The position numbers and the translations under genes are program-made. The notes beneath the pieces are model-generated. The model worked only from the letters and a program-made list of their open reading frames with translations. It was not told the origin of the DNA and did no database searches. A stretch of 64,000 nucleotides of DNA from Bdellovibrio sp. GTDB lineage: Bacteria > Bdellovibrionota > Bdellovibrionia > Bdellovibrionales > Bdellovibrionaceae. Shown piece after piece: positions 25,642-33,973 of the stretch (position 1 is the first letter of the stretch; each line of letters starts with the position of its first letter). The DNA lies in assembly GCA_014376435.1 (NCBI GenBank), contig JACMRL010000033.1, positions 62,001-126,000 of the forward strand, given 5' to 3'.

Positions 25642-26235
25642 ATGTCGCGAAAAATTGCAATCACGGGCGGACCTTCGGGCGGAAAAACCACTTTGATCGA
25701 TGCGCTGAAACAAACCTTCGGTTCGAAAGTTAAAGTAGTTCCCGAAGCAGCTTCGATTCTTTACAAAGGCGGCTTCCCGCGTGCGAAAGATTACAATGGC
25801 TACTATCACGCACAAAAAGCCATCTTTGCTACGCAACGTGAACTTGAAGAATTACGTACAAAAACTCACCCTGATGCTTTGATCGTGTGTGACCGCGGTT
25901 CATTAGATTCATTGGCTTATTGGCCAGATACGGAAGAGCATTTTTATAAAACTCTCAACACCGATCGTAAAACCGAAATAGCCCGTTATGATTGGGTCAT
26001 TCACTTAGATACGGCCACCGAAACCGACTACGACACTTCAAATGATATTCGCACGGAAAATTTTCACGAAGCTTTATTATTAAATGAAAAAATTAAAAAA
26101 AGCTGGGAAGGTCACCCACAGCGCGTGGTGATTACGGCAGAAAATGATTTCGTGTCGAAAATGAAAAAGGCTACGGCCGTGATCGACGCGATTTTAAATC
26201 AAAAAACGTACGAAGATATCACCTTAATTAAATAA
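25642..26235 (+). CDS. P-loop AAA_28/NadR-like ATPase or kinase
   Basis: 197 aa with Walker A GGPSGGKTTLID at residues 9-20 and a nucleoside-kinase-like CDRGSLDSLAYWPD. The layout matches the AAA_28 group of small P-loop proteins related to nicotinamide-riboside and thymidylate kinases. A GGAAGGAATA ribosome-binding site is clear. Directly downstream of the SDR-like gene (19-nt gap), and convergent with chaN, overlapping it by 12 nt. Substrate unknown. Confidence 0.75.
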   Translation: MSRKIAITGGPSGGKTTLIDALKQTFGSKVKVVPEAASILYKGGFPRAKDYNGYYHAQKAIFATQRELEELRTKTHPDALIVCDRGSLDSLAYWPDTEEHFYKTLNTDRKTEIARYDWVIHLDTATETDYDTSNDIRTENFHEALLLNEKIKKSWEGHPQRVVITAENDFVSKMKKATAVIDAILNQKTYEDITLIK

Positions 26236-27093
26236 TGAAGGTTTTGATATCCAGATAAAATCAGCGCGCGGACCTTCCACCAATGAAGGTTGCATTTCTG
26301 CTTGAATATCTTCATTGGTATAACCTTCGGCCCAAATTTGCGAAATGGTACGAATTGAAATTGTAGGCTGGCGCTGATGAATTCTCCAAGCTAACCCACC
26401 GCCAAATTGCGCGTGAAATTCTCCAACGACAATAACTAATACCTGCTCGGGATGCTGTTTTAAAAATTGCACTGCGGTCCATGCCATCGTGTCGTCCCAA
26501 GAAGATTGCGCCATAAAACAACGGTCTAAACTTGGACAGTGTGCCCCCGCGGCCGCCGCAAATCTTTCTTTGTATGAATCACGTCCAACTTTAAAATCAG
26601 GGGGGAGCATTTGTAATTCAGACTCAGTTAAACTTTCAATTCCCATTTTAGAAATTTTAGAACTGATCGCGCGCGGTAAATTAAGCGCGATCGAAAATTC
26701 ACCGCGACTTGCTTCCGGAAATAATAATTGTTGTTTGTAGAAATCAAAATTAAAACCTTGTTGCCAAGCGACTTTCGCTAAAAAATTGGTTTCATTTAAT
26801 GTGCCCGCTACGTATTGATCGACAATTGCTTGATCGGGGTAATTCAAAAACTCTAGCCCCACTGAAACAGATAGGCTCTGCTTACGAAGTTGATTTAAAA
26901 TCAGCATATGTTGCGCTTGGTGGGCCACCATGCCATGGCTTTCACCCAAGATAACAATCGACCCAGGCTGAACATCAGTTAACGCCTGCTGTAGAGTGGC
27001 TTCTTGCAGGGTGGTCCCTTGATAAATTTGGGCATTTAAAGTCAAAAAACTAAAAAATGTTGTTATAAATAGCAAAAAACTTGGATTACGCAC
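26224..27093 (-). CDS. ChaN/Tiki-like haem-binding-fold exported protein
   Basis: Shows the ChaN (cofactor-haem-binding) pattern: IVILGESHGMVAHQAQHMLIL with the His/Glu cluster, VSVGLEFLNYPDQ, WQQGFNFDFY, and VLVIVVGEFHAQFGGGLAWRI near the end. It has a signal peptide (LLFITTFFSFLTLNA, then Q) with no lipobox Cys. ChaN proteins bind haem and are implicated in iron acquisition; relatives include Tiki metalloproteases, which share the GxxH...GxxH layout. No Fur-type palindrome is visible in its 84-nt upstream region, and no receptor gene is adjacent. Confidence 0.8.
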   Translation of the reverse strand: MRNPSFLLFITTFFSFLTLNAQIYQGTTLQEATLQQALTDVQPGSIVILGESHGMVAHQAQHMLILNQLRKQSLSVSVGLEFLNYPDQAIVDQYVAGTLNETNFLAKVAWQQGFNFDFYKQQLLFPEASRGEFSIALNLPRAISSKISKMGIESLTESELQMLPPDFKVGRDSYKERFAAAAGAHCPSLDRCFMAQSSWDDTMAWTAVQFLKQHPEQVLVIVVGEFHAQFGGGLAWRIHQRQPTISIRTISQIWAEGYTNEDIQAEMQPSLVEGPRADFIWISKPSLFN

Positions 27094-27177
27094 GATGCAC
27101 CCCCGGACTTACGTATATTCCATTGACTAGGCGCTGTAAACTTACTTATATTCGTTCTTTCATTATTGAGGTGTCTT

Positions 27178-27357
27178 ATGGCAAAAAAATCGGGTCGAAT
27201 TATCGTAACTTTGGAGTGCACTGAAGCAAAAGCTGCAGGTAAACCAGTATCTCGTTACACGACAACTAAAAACAAAACTAAAACTCCGGGTCGTCTTGAG
27301 AAAAAGAAATACAATCCAAACATGCAGAAACATACTGTTCACCGCGAAACTAAATAG
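27178..27357 (+). CDS. rpmG: 50S ribosomal protein L33 (zinc-ribbon residues lost)
   Basis: 59 aa. The second half is a good L33 match: [20 protein letters not shown] and KHTVHRETK. The N terminus has VTLECTEA, recalling the VTLACTEC of zinc-type L33. Only that one Cys survives, and the downstream pair is replaced by Asn and Met in [10 protein letters not shown], so this copy should not bind zinc. The ATG at 27178 follows TTGAGGTGTCTT; the frame runs back to a TTG that overlaps the ribosome-binding site. dcd starts 9 nt later. Confidence 0.93.
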   Translation: MAKKSGRIIVTLECTEAKAAGKPVSRYTTTKNKTKTPGRLEKKKYNPNMQKHTVHRETK

Positions 27358-27365
27358 TTCTAGCG

Positions 27366-27902
27366 ATGATTCTAACAGATAAAGAAATTCTGAATCATAT
27401 GGAAAAAGGGCTCATCAAAGTGGAGCCCTTTCGTTTATCTTGTCTTGGCACAAACTCATACGATGTTCACTTAGGTAAAACCTTAGCGACTTACGAATCT
27501 GATGTTCTCGATGCAAAAGCTCACAATAAAATTAAAACTTTTGAAATTCCACTAGAAGGCTTCGTATTAATGCCGACCGCGTTCTACTTGGGCGTTACCG
27601 AAGAATATACTGAGACCCTAGCGCATGTTCCTTTTTTAGAAGGTAAATCAAGCGTTGGCCGTTTAGGAATCGATATCCACGCAACGGCCGGCAAAGGTGA
27701 CGTTGGATTTTGTAATCATTGGACCTTAGAGATTTCAGTTAAGCAGCCCGTGCGCGTTTACGCCGGAATGCCAATCGGTCAGTTGATTTACTTCGAAACC
27801 AAAGGCGAGATCGAAAATATGTACAACAAAAAAGCCAGCGCTAAGTACAATACTAAAACAACTCTACCGGTCGAGTCGATGATGTTTAAGAACAAGTTTT
27901 AA
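27366..27902 (+). CDS. dcd: dCTP deaminase-type enzyme
   Basis: 178 aa, trimeric dUTPase-fold deaminase supplying dUMP/dUTP for dTTP synthesis. Key segments are FRLSCLGTNSYDVHLG, LEGKSSVGRLGIDIHATAG with the conserved Ser-Arg, GDVGFCNHWTLEI with the catalytic Glu, AGMPIGQLIYF and KYNTKTT. The spacing follows Dcd more than Dut. Bifunctional dCTP deaminase/dUTPase activity is possible and cannot be judged here. Coupled with rpmG upstream. Confidence 0.88.
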   Translation: MILTDKEILNHMEKGLIKVEPFRLSCLGTNSYDVHLGKTLATYESDVLDAKAHNKIKTFEIPLEGFVLMPTAFYLGVTEEYTETLAHVPFLEGKSSVGRLGIDIHATAGKGDVGFCNHWTLEISVKQPVRVYAGMPIGQLIYFETKGEIENMYNKKASAKYNTKTTLPVESMMFKNKF

Positions 27903-27923
27903 TACTTTATTAAATACGAAATT

Positions 27924-30923
27924 TTAATTTGTTACTAACGGAGCCGGTGTAACAACCGGCTTTGTTGCGTCTGCGATATAGTTAAAGATCTTACCTAAAT
28001 CTACGCGTGTACTTTGAATGTCCCAACCCTTTTGATCTTTGTCGCGGATAAATGCCACGAACTTTAATAGCTCGCCTAAGTTCTTAGGATTTGGCGGACG
28101 TCCAAATTTTAAAATATAAATAAATACGCCCGGCAGGTCTTCTTCTTTAATTTGTTTATACGATGCCACAAGCTGTTTCAGTAGACTCTTAAAGACAGGG
28201 AACGCGTGCATAGCTTCGTTTTTTTGTAAAAAGCCATCTTTATTCAGGTCATGGGTCGCAAAAATCATTTCGATATACTGAACCACGTGCGGAAATAAAT
28301 TCGCATCGGTAAAATAAATAATCTGTTGGTCATTCGGCACATGCCCGGCTGCTTTTAATAAACTTAAATAGTAAGCCTTCATTTCATCCGGCTTAAATTT
28401 CGTGCGCATATCTAAAAAAATTGGCATATCTAAAAATGCGTCGGTCTCTTGCTGATAAATATTCAAGACACAATCTTCTCCTACGCCCAAAACGCGTTGA
28501 TTGGGTGCCAAAAATAATGGGGGGCAATTCGCATTAATTTTTTGTTTAACAACATTCGCGCGTTCAACTCCAGAAAGGATATGTAAAATCAGCTGATGTA
28601 GCTCACCTAAGTCGGCTAAACTATCACCATTTGAAGTAGCCAAAAACAAATTGGCTTCGCGAAAGCGAGAAGAAATAAATGTGGTGTTCGATTCCTCGAT
28701 GATTTCAAAGTCTACGGCCGCTGGCTTCAGTTGAGCGTAAACGAATTCAGACTCGGGTAACAACAATCCGCCAAAGGCAGTTGCGCGGTCCAGATCCTCT
28801 GCATAACCTTGAATAACCAAACGTGAAATTGCTAATGCAATATTAGATTTTGCCAAATCGGTATAACGATAGAAATTTGAATCCGGACTTAGAATTTTTA
28901 AAAAGCCTTGATCATTAAAAGTTAATGGCACGGCCTGATTAACAAATTGCTTCAACTGAGTTAGCCCCATAATTTCAGCGGCATCAGAAGCTTTTCCTAG
29001 ACGCAAGTTTAGCTCGGCTAATAAATCTTTTTGTTCGATGCGATCTGTATTCTCAAATATTTCTGAAATATTTTTTTGATTTTTTAAAAAGAAAAAAACT
29101 TCTTTTGAAAGCTGATCTAACGTGATCTGGTTAAAACCGATTTGCGCAATCTGATCTTTGATACGCGATTCGGGATTATTTAAAATATTGCTCCACAGAG
29201 CGTTAAAAAGAGAGGTTAGGCTGCTTTCACGAAATTTAGCACTTAGGTACTTTTCTTTTTGCAAAGTTAGCACCAGATCCGTAAGCTCTTCCGTCGATAG
29301 AAAATGCGTGTATTTTTGTTTTAACTCGGTCAAGAGAGTATCTTTAACTTTAGGCCATAAACGAATTAAATTTTTGCTGTAGCGAACGTCTTTCATTTCG
29401 TACTGGGCTAAGAATAAAGAATATTCTGCATAATTTAAGTACGCGCGAATCCCCACGTTGAATAAAACTTTTAGATTGTCCGGAGTTAGAATTGAACTTT
29501 TTTGTCCGGTTAACAGAGTTTTACCTGATAAGGCGACATTAAATATTGCGTCTAGATCTTTGGGAATTGTAGCGTTACCTTTCAACAGAGTAAGAGCTAA
29601 ATTTTTAATCAAACTTTTTAAAGATTGTATATCGTAAGCCCCCTCAAGCAAATGTCCGACTTCATAAATAGCCAATAACAGCTTTGTTTCGTTAGTGGTA
29701 AATTCAGGATAAGTAATGAGCCCCTGGTTTTTCAGTGAAAGACCATCGAACTGCTTAAAAATAATTGATAAGTTTTTAAACAAATCCGGGATTTTTTTAT
29801 CTAATGCGATAAAGTCGGAATGCGACCAGCCACGATTACCTAAAGCACTTTTACCTAAAAGCATTATCTTAAGGTCGCCAAGACCTTTTAAAAGTTCAAG
29901 ATTCACTTCAATTTGTGGAATAATTTCTGAGAGCGGCTGAAGTAGATCGTAGATTTCGTCGTTCGTTAAAGATTGAGTCTCTTTAGCTTTAAGTAATGTC
30001 TCGACTAACAAACTTAGATCTAAAGCAATTTTTCGGTAGAAAGACCATTTCTCTTCGACTTGCTCATTATGCAAAGGATCTAAAAAGTATTTATAACGTA
30101 AAGCCTGAAAGTAAGCTTCGCTTAAAGTGAGTCCTAGTTTTTTCCAGTCGTCTCCGCGAATTGAAGATGTTCCACCGATCAAATGTTGTTTAAACTTTTT
30201 CAAGAAAACGCGCGATTTTTGGATGGTCGTAATTGTTTTTTCAGAACTATTGACAAACTTTGCAGTCTCGGTAATTAGTTCGATTAAATGATCAATTTGG
30301 TAAGCACGACCGCCCGATTCAAACTCACCCAGAAATTTTAAAGTAAAATGCCGGAATTCATCTTTAGCTGATTGAAAACGTTCCTCATTATTTTGTGAGG
30401 TTGCAGAATCGCCTTCTATTTTCCATTGCATCGCAATGATTTTCATGTGCGGGTTTAAACGTATTAAATCTGGTTTTAAACGAGCCATAAAGCTAGCGAC
30501 CTGATCAATCTCTTGCTTCTGAATAAGGACTTCACTACCGCCAAATAGCACGACTTTAAACTTCATAACTTGCGCTAAAAACTGTGGACTGATCTTTGTA
30601 CCATCTGCAAAAAAATTGGCTTCTACGAAATTAACAATTTCTTGCGGAGTAAATGAATCTTTATTTTGCCCGCGAATGTTATCTTTAAACGCGACAAAAA
30701 CGTTTTGTAAACAAAACAAAGACTGCTCGACAGCTTCATCCGTCGCATCACCTAACAAAAATAACTGAAAATCACTAATCGATTGATTTAAGCATTGCGA
30801 ACTTTTGACTTTTGCCGACACTTCGGTATCTTTTGCTTTTTCTCCGATCTTAATTCCGCAGCCACTCATGATAAGGTTCATCGCGACGAGTACCGATAAA
30901 ATATACTTTGTTTTAGAAAACAT
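27924..30923 (-). CDS. Very large EF-hand lipoprotein, second gene of the duplicated module (copy B)
   Basis: 999 aa, lipobox MSGC at Cys22. Largely helical with no known enzymatic motif. The C-terminal third holds a perfect EF-hand calcium loop, DLNKDGFLQKNE (residues 892-903), and a degenerate partner TSNGDSLADLGE (763-774) 129 residues earlier. The terminal FGRPPNPKNL block and a LFGGSEVLIQKQEI block near residue 130 match copy A's FNGRTPTKDDL and LGGSNQKITKIEI. Copy A is 199 residues shorter, with the difference in the middle. Its ATG overlaps the stop of the upstream barrel by 11 nt, the same geometry as copy A. Probably an outer-membrane-anchored partner of that barrel, with calcium a structural or sensing ligand. 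Confidence 0.8.
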   Translation of the reverse strand: MFSKTKYILSVLVAMNLIMSGCGIKIGEKAKDTEVSAKVKSSQCLNQSISDFQLFLLGDATDEAVEQSLFCLQNVFVAFKDNIRGQNKDSFTPQEIVNFVEANFFADGTKISPQFLAQVMKFKVVLFGGSEVLIQKQEIDQVASFMARLKPDLIRLNPHMKIIAMQWKIEGDSATSQNNEERFQSAKDEFRHFTLKFLGEFESGGRAYQIDHLIELITETAKFVNSSEKTITTIQKSRVFLKKFKQHLIGGTSSIRGDDWKKLGLTLSEAYFQALRYKYFLDPLHNEQVEEKWSFYRKIALDLSLLVETLLKAKETQSLTNDEIYDLLQPLSEIIPQIEVNLELLKGLGDLKIMLLGKSALGNRGWSHSDFIALDKKIPDLFKNLSIIFKQFDGLSLKNQGLITYPEFTTNETKLLLAIYEVGHLLEGAYDIQSLKSLIKNLALTLLKGNATIPKDLDAIFNVALSGKTLLTGQKSSILTPDNLKVLFNVGIRAYLNYAEYSLFLAQYEMKDVRYSKNLIRLWPKVKDTLLTELKQKYTHFLSTEELTDLVLTLQKEKYLSAKFRESSLTSLFNALWSNILNNPESRIKDQIAQIGFNQITLDQLSKEVFFFLKNQKNISEIFENTDRIEQKDLLAELNLRLGKASDAAEIMGLTQLKQFVNQAVPLTFNDQGFLKILSPDSNFYRYTDLAKSNIALAISRLVIQGYAEDLDRATAFGGLLLPESEFVYAQLKPAAVDFEIIEESNTTFISSRFREANLFLATSNGDSLADLGELHQLILHILSGVERANVVKQKINANCPPLFLAPNQRVLGVGEDCVLNIYQQETDAFLDMPIFLDMRTKFKPDEMKAYYLSLLKAAGHVPNDQQIIYFTDANLFPHVVQYIEMIFATHDLNKDGFLQKNEAMHAFPVFKSLLKQLVASYKQIKEEDLPGVFIYILKFGRPPNPKNLGELLKFVAFIRDKDQKGWDIQSTRVDLGKIFNYIADATKPVVTPAPLVTN
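27942..27961 (+). terminator. Possible weak terminator after dcd
   Basis: AGCCGGT (27942-27948) and ACCGGCT (27955-27961) form a 7-bp GC-rich stem with a 6-nt loop, 40 nt after the dcd stop. It lies within the last codons of the convergent lipoprotein gene. The T-run after it is broken (TTGTTG), so termination efficiency is doubtful. Confidence 0.4.
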
Positions 30924-32352
30924 ATTTTACCCCGGCATAAAAGCGATCATTCGCTTGGTTCTGGCTCAGGAAATTTTCTGGCGCATCCGCTGGAAGTTCA
31001 TTTTCAGTTCCCAATAAGTCAAGGCCCGCTTGTAAGTAAAGCTTTTTCCAAGTCTCGTGCATTAGCTTAGCCGACAATAACGAGCCTTTAAATTCGCGGT
31101 CGTAAGTCCAAGACACTGTCGTGATTAACGGACGCTCGCCGAAGAAAATAGAATCTCCGGTAAAACCTAAAGTAACCGGGCTTTTAAAAATTGTACGATT
31201 AGCAGAAAAAGTGAAAATACTTACTTTACCGCCCTGCATTTTATCTTTTATTTCTCCGCCGCGCATTTCTGCCGCGGCTAAACTGATTAAAAAATTTCTC
31301 GAGATGTAATCTTTAAGGTCTAATGCAAAATAAACCGCATAAACTTTTAGAGGATTTAATACCTGCAAAGTTTCATCCATGAAAGGTTCGTTATTAAATG
31401 GTTGATCTTCTAAATAAGAAAAAGTTGATTTAAGCAAGCGTCCGTCTAAATTGATGTCGGCCGATTTAACCTCGTGGTAGGTCACCACCGGAGCTAAAAA
31501 TACGTGGCCAGTAAAGTCGTTAATTGTTCCGTAAGTTTCACGCGTTAGCGGAATTTCGTTCAAAGGATGGCGAGCATACGAAACTTGTAACCACGGTCGT
31601 TCGACATTCTCACCCACAAACAAACTTAAAGTATGCCCTTGATTCGTAATAATTTTTTCTACGTCATACGCGCGAATAACATATTCAATTCTTTTATCTT
31701 GTCCTTGTACAAATTCAAAACGCTTAGGCGGGCGTTTGGCCCAACGATTCGAAGAAACAATACTACCGTCTTGTTCATGGATTTCGGGCCCTTGATTTTT
31801 TAAGAAAACAGGTTGAAAGCCACCTTTAAATCCAAAGTACCCCTGATGTACTTGCAACTGAATTCCTGCAAAACCTTGCTCTTTGTAATCGATAAAGTCG
31901 TTGGTAAAATAAGATTCGTAAAGCCCTAAGTGATAATATCGATCTACAAAACTAAACGATTGAGTTTTAATTCCTAAAGCTAGGTAATTTGATTTTAATG
32001 AACCCACAGCCAAATAGGCATCAGGTACAGGAATATACACGCTGCGTGAACCAGAGAATGATCCCACCGTTAATTCTAAATCGGCAAATAAAAAACCCTG
32101 TTTTTTTAAGCCTAACATCAGCTCGACTTGCCCTTGTGAAGCATCATCGGCGACTGAACCCGCGGCGTAGTTCAATGATTTTAGTTCCAGACTTAGTTTA
32201 GGCTGAACGGAAGATTTTGTTTCCGCCGGTTGAATCTTTTCAATCGAGGTCGAAAAATTCTGCGCAACGGCTGGTTGCAGCAAAAAAACGCAGGCTAAAA
32301 ATAAGTCCCGAATCGGATTGAAAAAGACTAATCTTTTATACATCCTCCACAT
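30913..32352 (-). CDS. Outer-membrane beta-barrel protein, first gene of the duplicated module (copy B)
   Basis: About 479 aa. A signal peptide (LFLACVFLLQPAVAQ) is followed by a short Ser/Glu linker and then amphipathic strands through to a C-terminal aromatic (GVKYVF), the barrel signature recognised by BAM. It shares SNRWAKRPP, an F-GQ segment and a GGEIKD block with the barrel of copy A, and the two proteins are close in length. It precedes its lipoprotein with an 11-nt overlap. The start at 32352 (ATG) is one of three clustered candidates; an ATG at 32343 sits right after GGAGG. Confidence 0.75.
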   Translation of the reverse strand: MWRMYKRLVFFNPIRDLFLACVFLLQPAVAQNFSTSIEKIQPAETKSSVQPKLSLELKSLNYAAGSVADDASQGQVELMLGLKKQGFLFADLELTVGSFSGSRSVYIPVPDAYLAVGSLKSNYLALGIKTQSFSFVDRYYHLGLYESYFTNDFIDYKEQGFAGIQLQVHQGYFGFKGGFQPVFLKNQGPEIHEQDGSIVSSNRWAKRPPKRFEFVQGQDKRIEYVIRAYDVEKIITNQGHTLSLFVGENVERPWLQVSYARHPLNEIPLTRETYGTINDFTGHVFLAPVVTYHEVKSADINLDGRLLKSTFSYLEDQPFNNEPFMDETLQVLNPLKVYAVYFALDLKDYISRNFLISLAAAEMRGGEIKDKMQGGKVSIFTFSANRTIFKSPVTLGFTGDSIFFGERPLITTVSWTYDREFKGSLLSAKLMHETWKKLYLQAGLDLLGTENELPADAPENFLSQNQANDRFYAGVKYVF

Positions 32353-32483
32353 CAAACCCGAAGCCTATTTATCAGTCAACGTAATGCAGCAGAATGACAA
32401 TTCTGCTAATAGGATTTGTAATAAATTCCAATTAGAAATCAAATAGATTGCAAATGATACTTTAGCGAAAAATAGGAGTGTTT

Positions 32484-33293
32484 ATGAGTTCTTTGGATCA
32501 GTTAAAAATCTACATGAATGAAATGTGGACCGACTATATTAAAATGAACCCCGCGGCCGAAAAAATTTACAATTTATTCGCTCAATCCGGCGAAGACTTA
32601 ACGAATGACCACATTGCTTTACGTACTTTTAAACATCCTGATTTGGGTATTCAATCATTAGCGCAACATTTTACCAAATATGGCTACGAAGATCGCGGCG
32701 AATACTTTTTTATTGAAAAAAAACTATACGCAAAACATTTTGAACATCCGGATAAAAATGTTCCAAAAATTTTCATCTCAGAACTAGAGCTTGAAAAAAT
32801 GTCTCCCTACGTACAAGAGACAATCGCTCAATGCATTCACCAAATTAAGCCCGAAGCGGTTAAAAATGAAAAATTTGTTTTCAGCGGTACCCACTGGATT
32901 CCGAACCACGCAACTTATCTAAAACTTGCTCAGGAAAGTGAATATGCTTCTTGGGTTTACGCTTATGGCTTTCGTCCTAATCACTTTACCGTTAGCATCA
33001 ACCATCTAAAACATTTTACGGATATTACTCGTTTGAATGATTTCATTAAAGGTAACGGCTTCAAGCTAAATGCTTCTGGCGGCGAAATCAAAGGAACACC
33101 ACAAGAGTTGCTCGAGCAAAGTTCGACGATGGCCGCCGAAGTTCAACGTCAGTTTGCGGACGGTGTTTATTCAATTCCGGGTTGCTACTATGAATTTGCA
33201 AAGCGCTATCCGATGACTAACGGAAATCTTTATCAAGGCTTTATTGCTAAGTCAGCGGATAGAATTTTTGAAAGCACGAATAAATCATCATGA
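32484..33293 (+). CDS. DUF1338 / 2-oxoadipate dioxygenase-decarboxylase-like protein (HglS-related)
   Basis: Metal-dependent vicinal-oxygen-chelate-fold enzyme. The family includes HglS, which converts 2-oxoadipate to 2-hydroxyglutarate in lysine breakdown. Probable metal ligands are His43 in NDHIALRTF, His167 in RPNHFTVSIN and Glu237 in GCYYEFAKRYP. At 269 aa it is the short form rather than the ~450-aa Pseudomonas type. AGGAG six nt before the ATG at 32484 sets the start; an in-frame GTG at 32478 overlaps that ribosome-binding site. The stop overlaps the next start (ATGA). A role in catabolism of lysine is an inference; no other lysine-pathway gene is in view. Confidence 0.8.
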   Translation: MSSLDQLKIYMNEMWTDYIKMNPAAEKIYNLFAQSGEDLTNDHIALRTFKHPDLGIQSLAQHFTKYGYEDRGEYFFIEKKLYAKHFEHPDKNVPKIFISELELEKMSPYVQETIAQCIHQIKPEAVKNEKFVFSGTHWIPNHATYLKLAQESEYASWVYAYGFRPNHFTVSINHLKHFTDITRLNDFIKGNGFKLNASGGEIKGTPQELLEQSSTMAAEVQRQFADGVYSIPGCYYEFAKRYPMTNGNLYQGFIAKSADRIFESTNKSS

Positions 33294-33973
33294 AAATAAG
33301 CTTACGCTTTTCGATTCGTTTTATTTTAAGTTTGCTATTATTTTCAAGTTCAGCTTGGTCACAAAAGATTATGGTTAAAAAAACGAAGGGTAAAAATTCA
33401 ATCGTAGAAAGCTCGATCCCCCTTGAAGAAGGAATGGTTTACGATTTACAGACGGCTCCGATTTCAGAAAATGTAAATTATCAAACGAAGGGTTTAAAAT
33501 CGCGACAAAATTCAATGATGGTTGGCGGAAGCTTCGTAAGTTTAAAAGGTACTGATTACCAGAAAAATGCGGGCTCGTTACAGCTGCGTTACGGTTGGAA
33601 TTTTACGCAGCTAGAATTTGGCGCGGCGGGCGAAGTTAAATCAACTAATTTGGGGGCTGGCGCCACCACCGATTTTTTATTGGGCGGATACTTTGATTAT
33701 AATTTAATTACTAATCGCGACCCGAAACCTTTTATTTACGGACCTTTTGCTTTTGCAGGCTTTGGCTCCGTTGAGTCACCCGCATCCAAGGGCGGCGGTT
33801 CGGCTTCAATTCTTGATTCAAATTTGGGTGGTTTTATCACGTGGTTTTTATCAGGGTCTTCGGCCGCGATTCGTGTTGAAGGATACTTTGATTATCAGCA
33901 GATTAATACATCACTGAAGCAAACAGATGTAATGGGTTTCGGAACCCGCGGCTTTTTGGTGTATTACTTTTAG
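33290..33973 (+). CDS. Small outer-membrane beta-barrel protein
   Basis: 227 aa: signal peptide (FILSLLLFSSSAWS, then Q), a short Lys/Thr-rich linker, then about eight amphipathic strands (SMMVGGSFVSLKG, LQLRYGWNFTQLEFGAAGE, FLLGGYFDYNL, AIRVEGYFDYQQ) ending FLVYYF with terminal Phe. The size and pattern suggest an OmpA/OmpW-like 8-strand barrel, but no family is recognised. Translationally coupled (ATGA) to the HglS-like gene, an odd pairing. Confidence 0.72.
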   Translation: MKISLRFSIRFILSLLLFSSSAWSQKIMVKKTKGKNSIVESSIPLEEGMVYDLQTAPISENVNYQTKGLKSRQNSMMVGGSFVSLKGTDYQKNAGSLQLRYGWNFTQLEFGAAGEVKSTNLGAGATTDFLLGGYFDYNLITNRDPKPFIYGPFAFAGFGSVESPASKGGGSASILDSNLGGFITWFLSGSSAAIRVEGYFDYQQINTSLKQTDVMGFGTRGFLVYYF

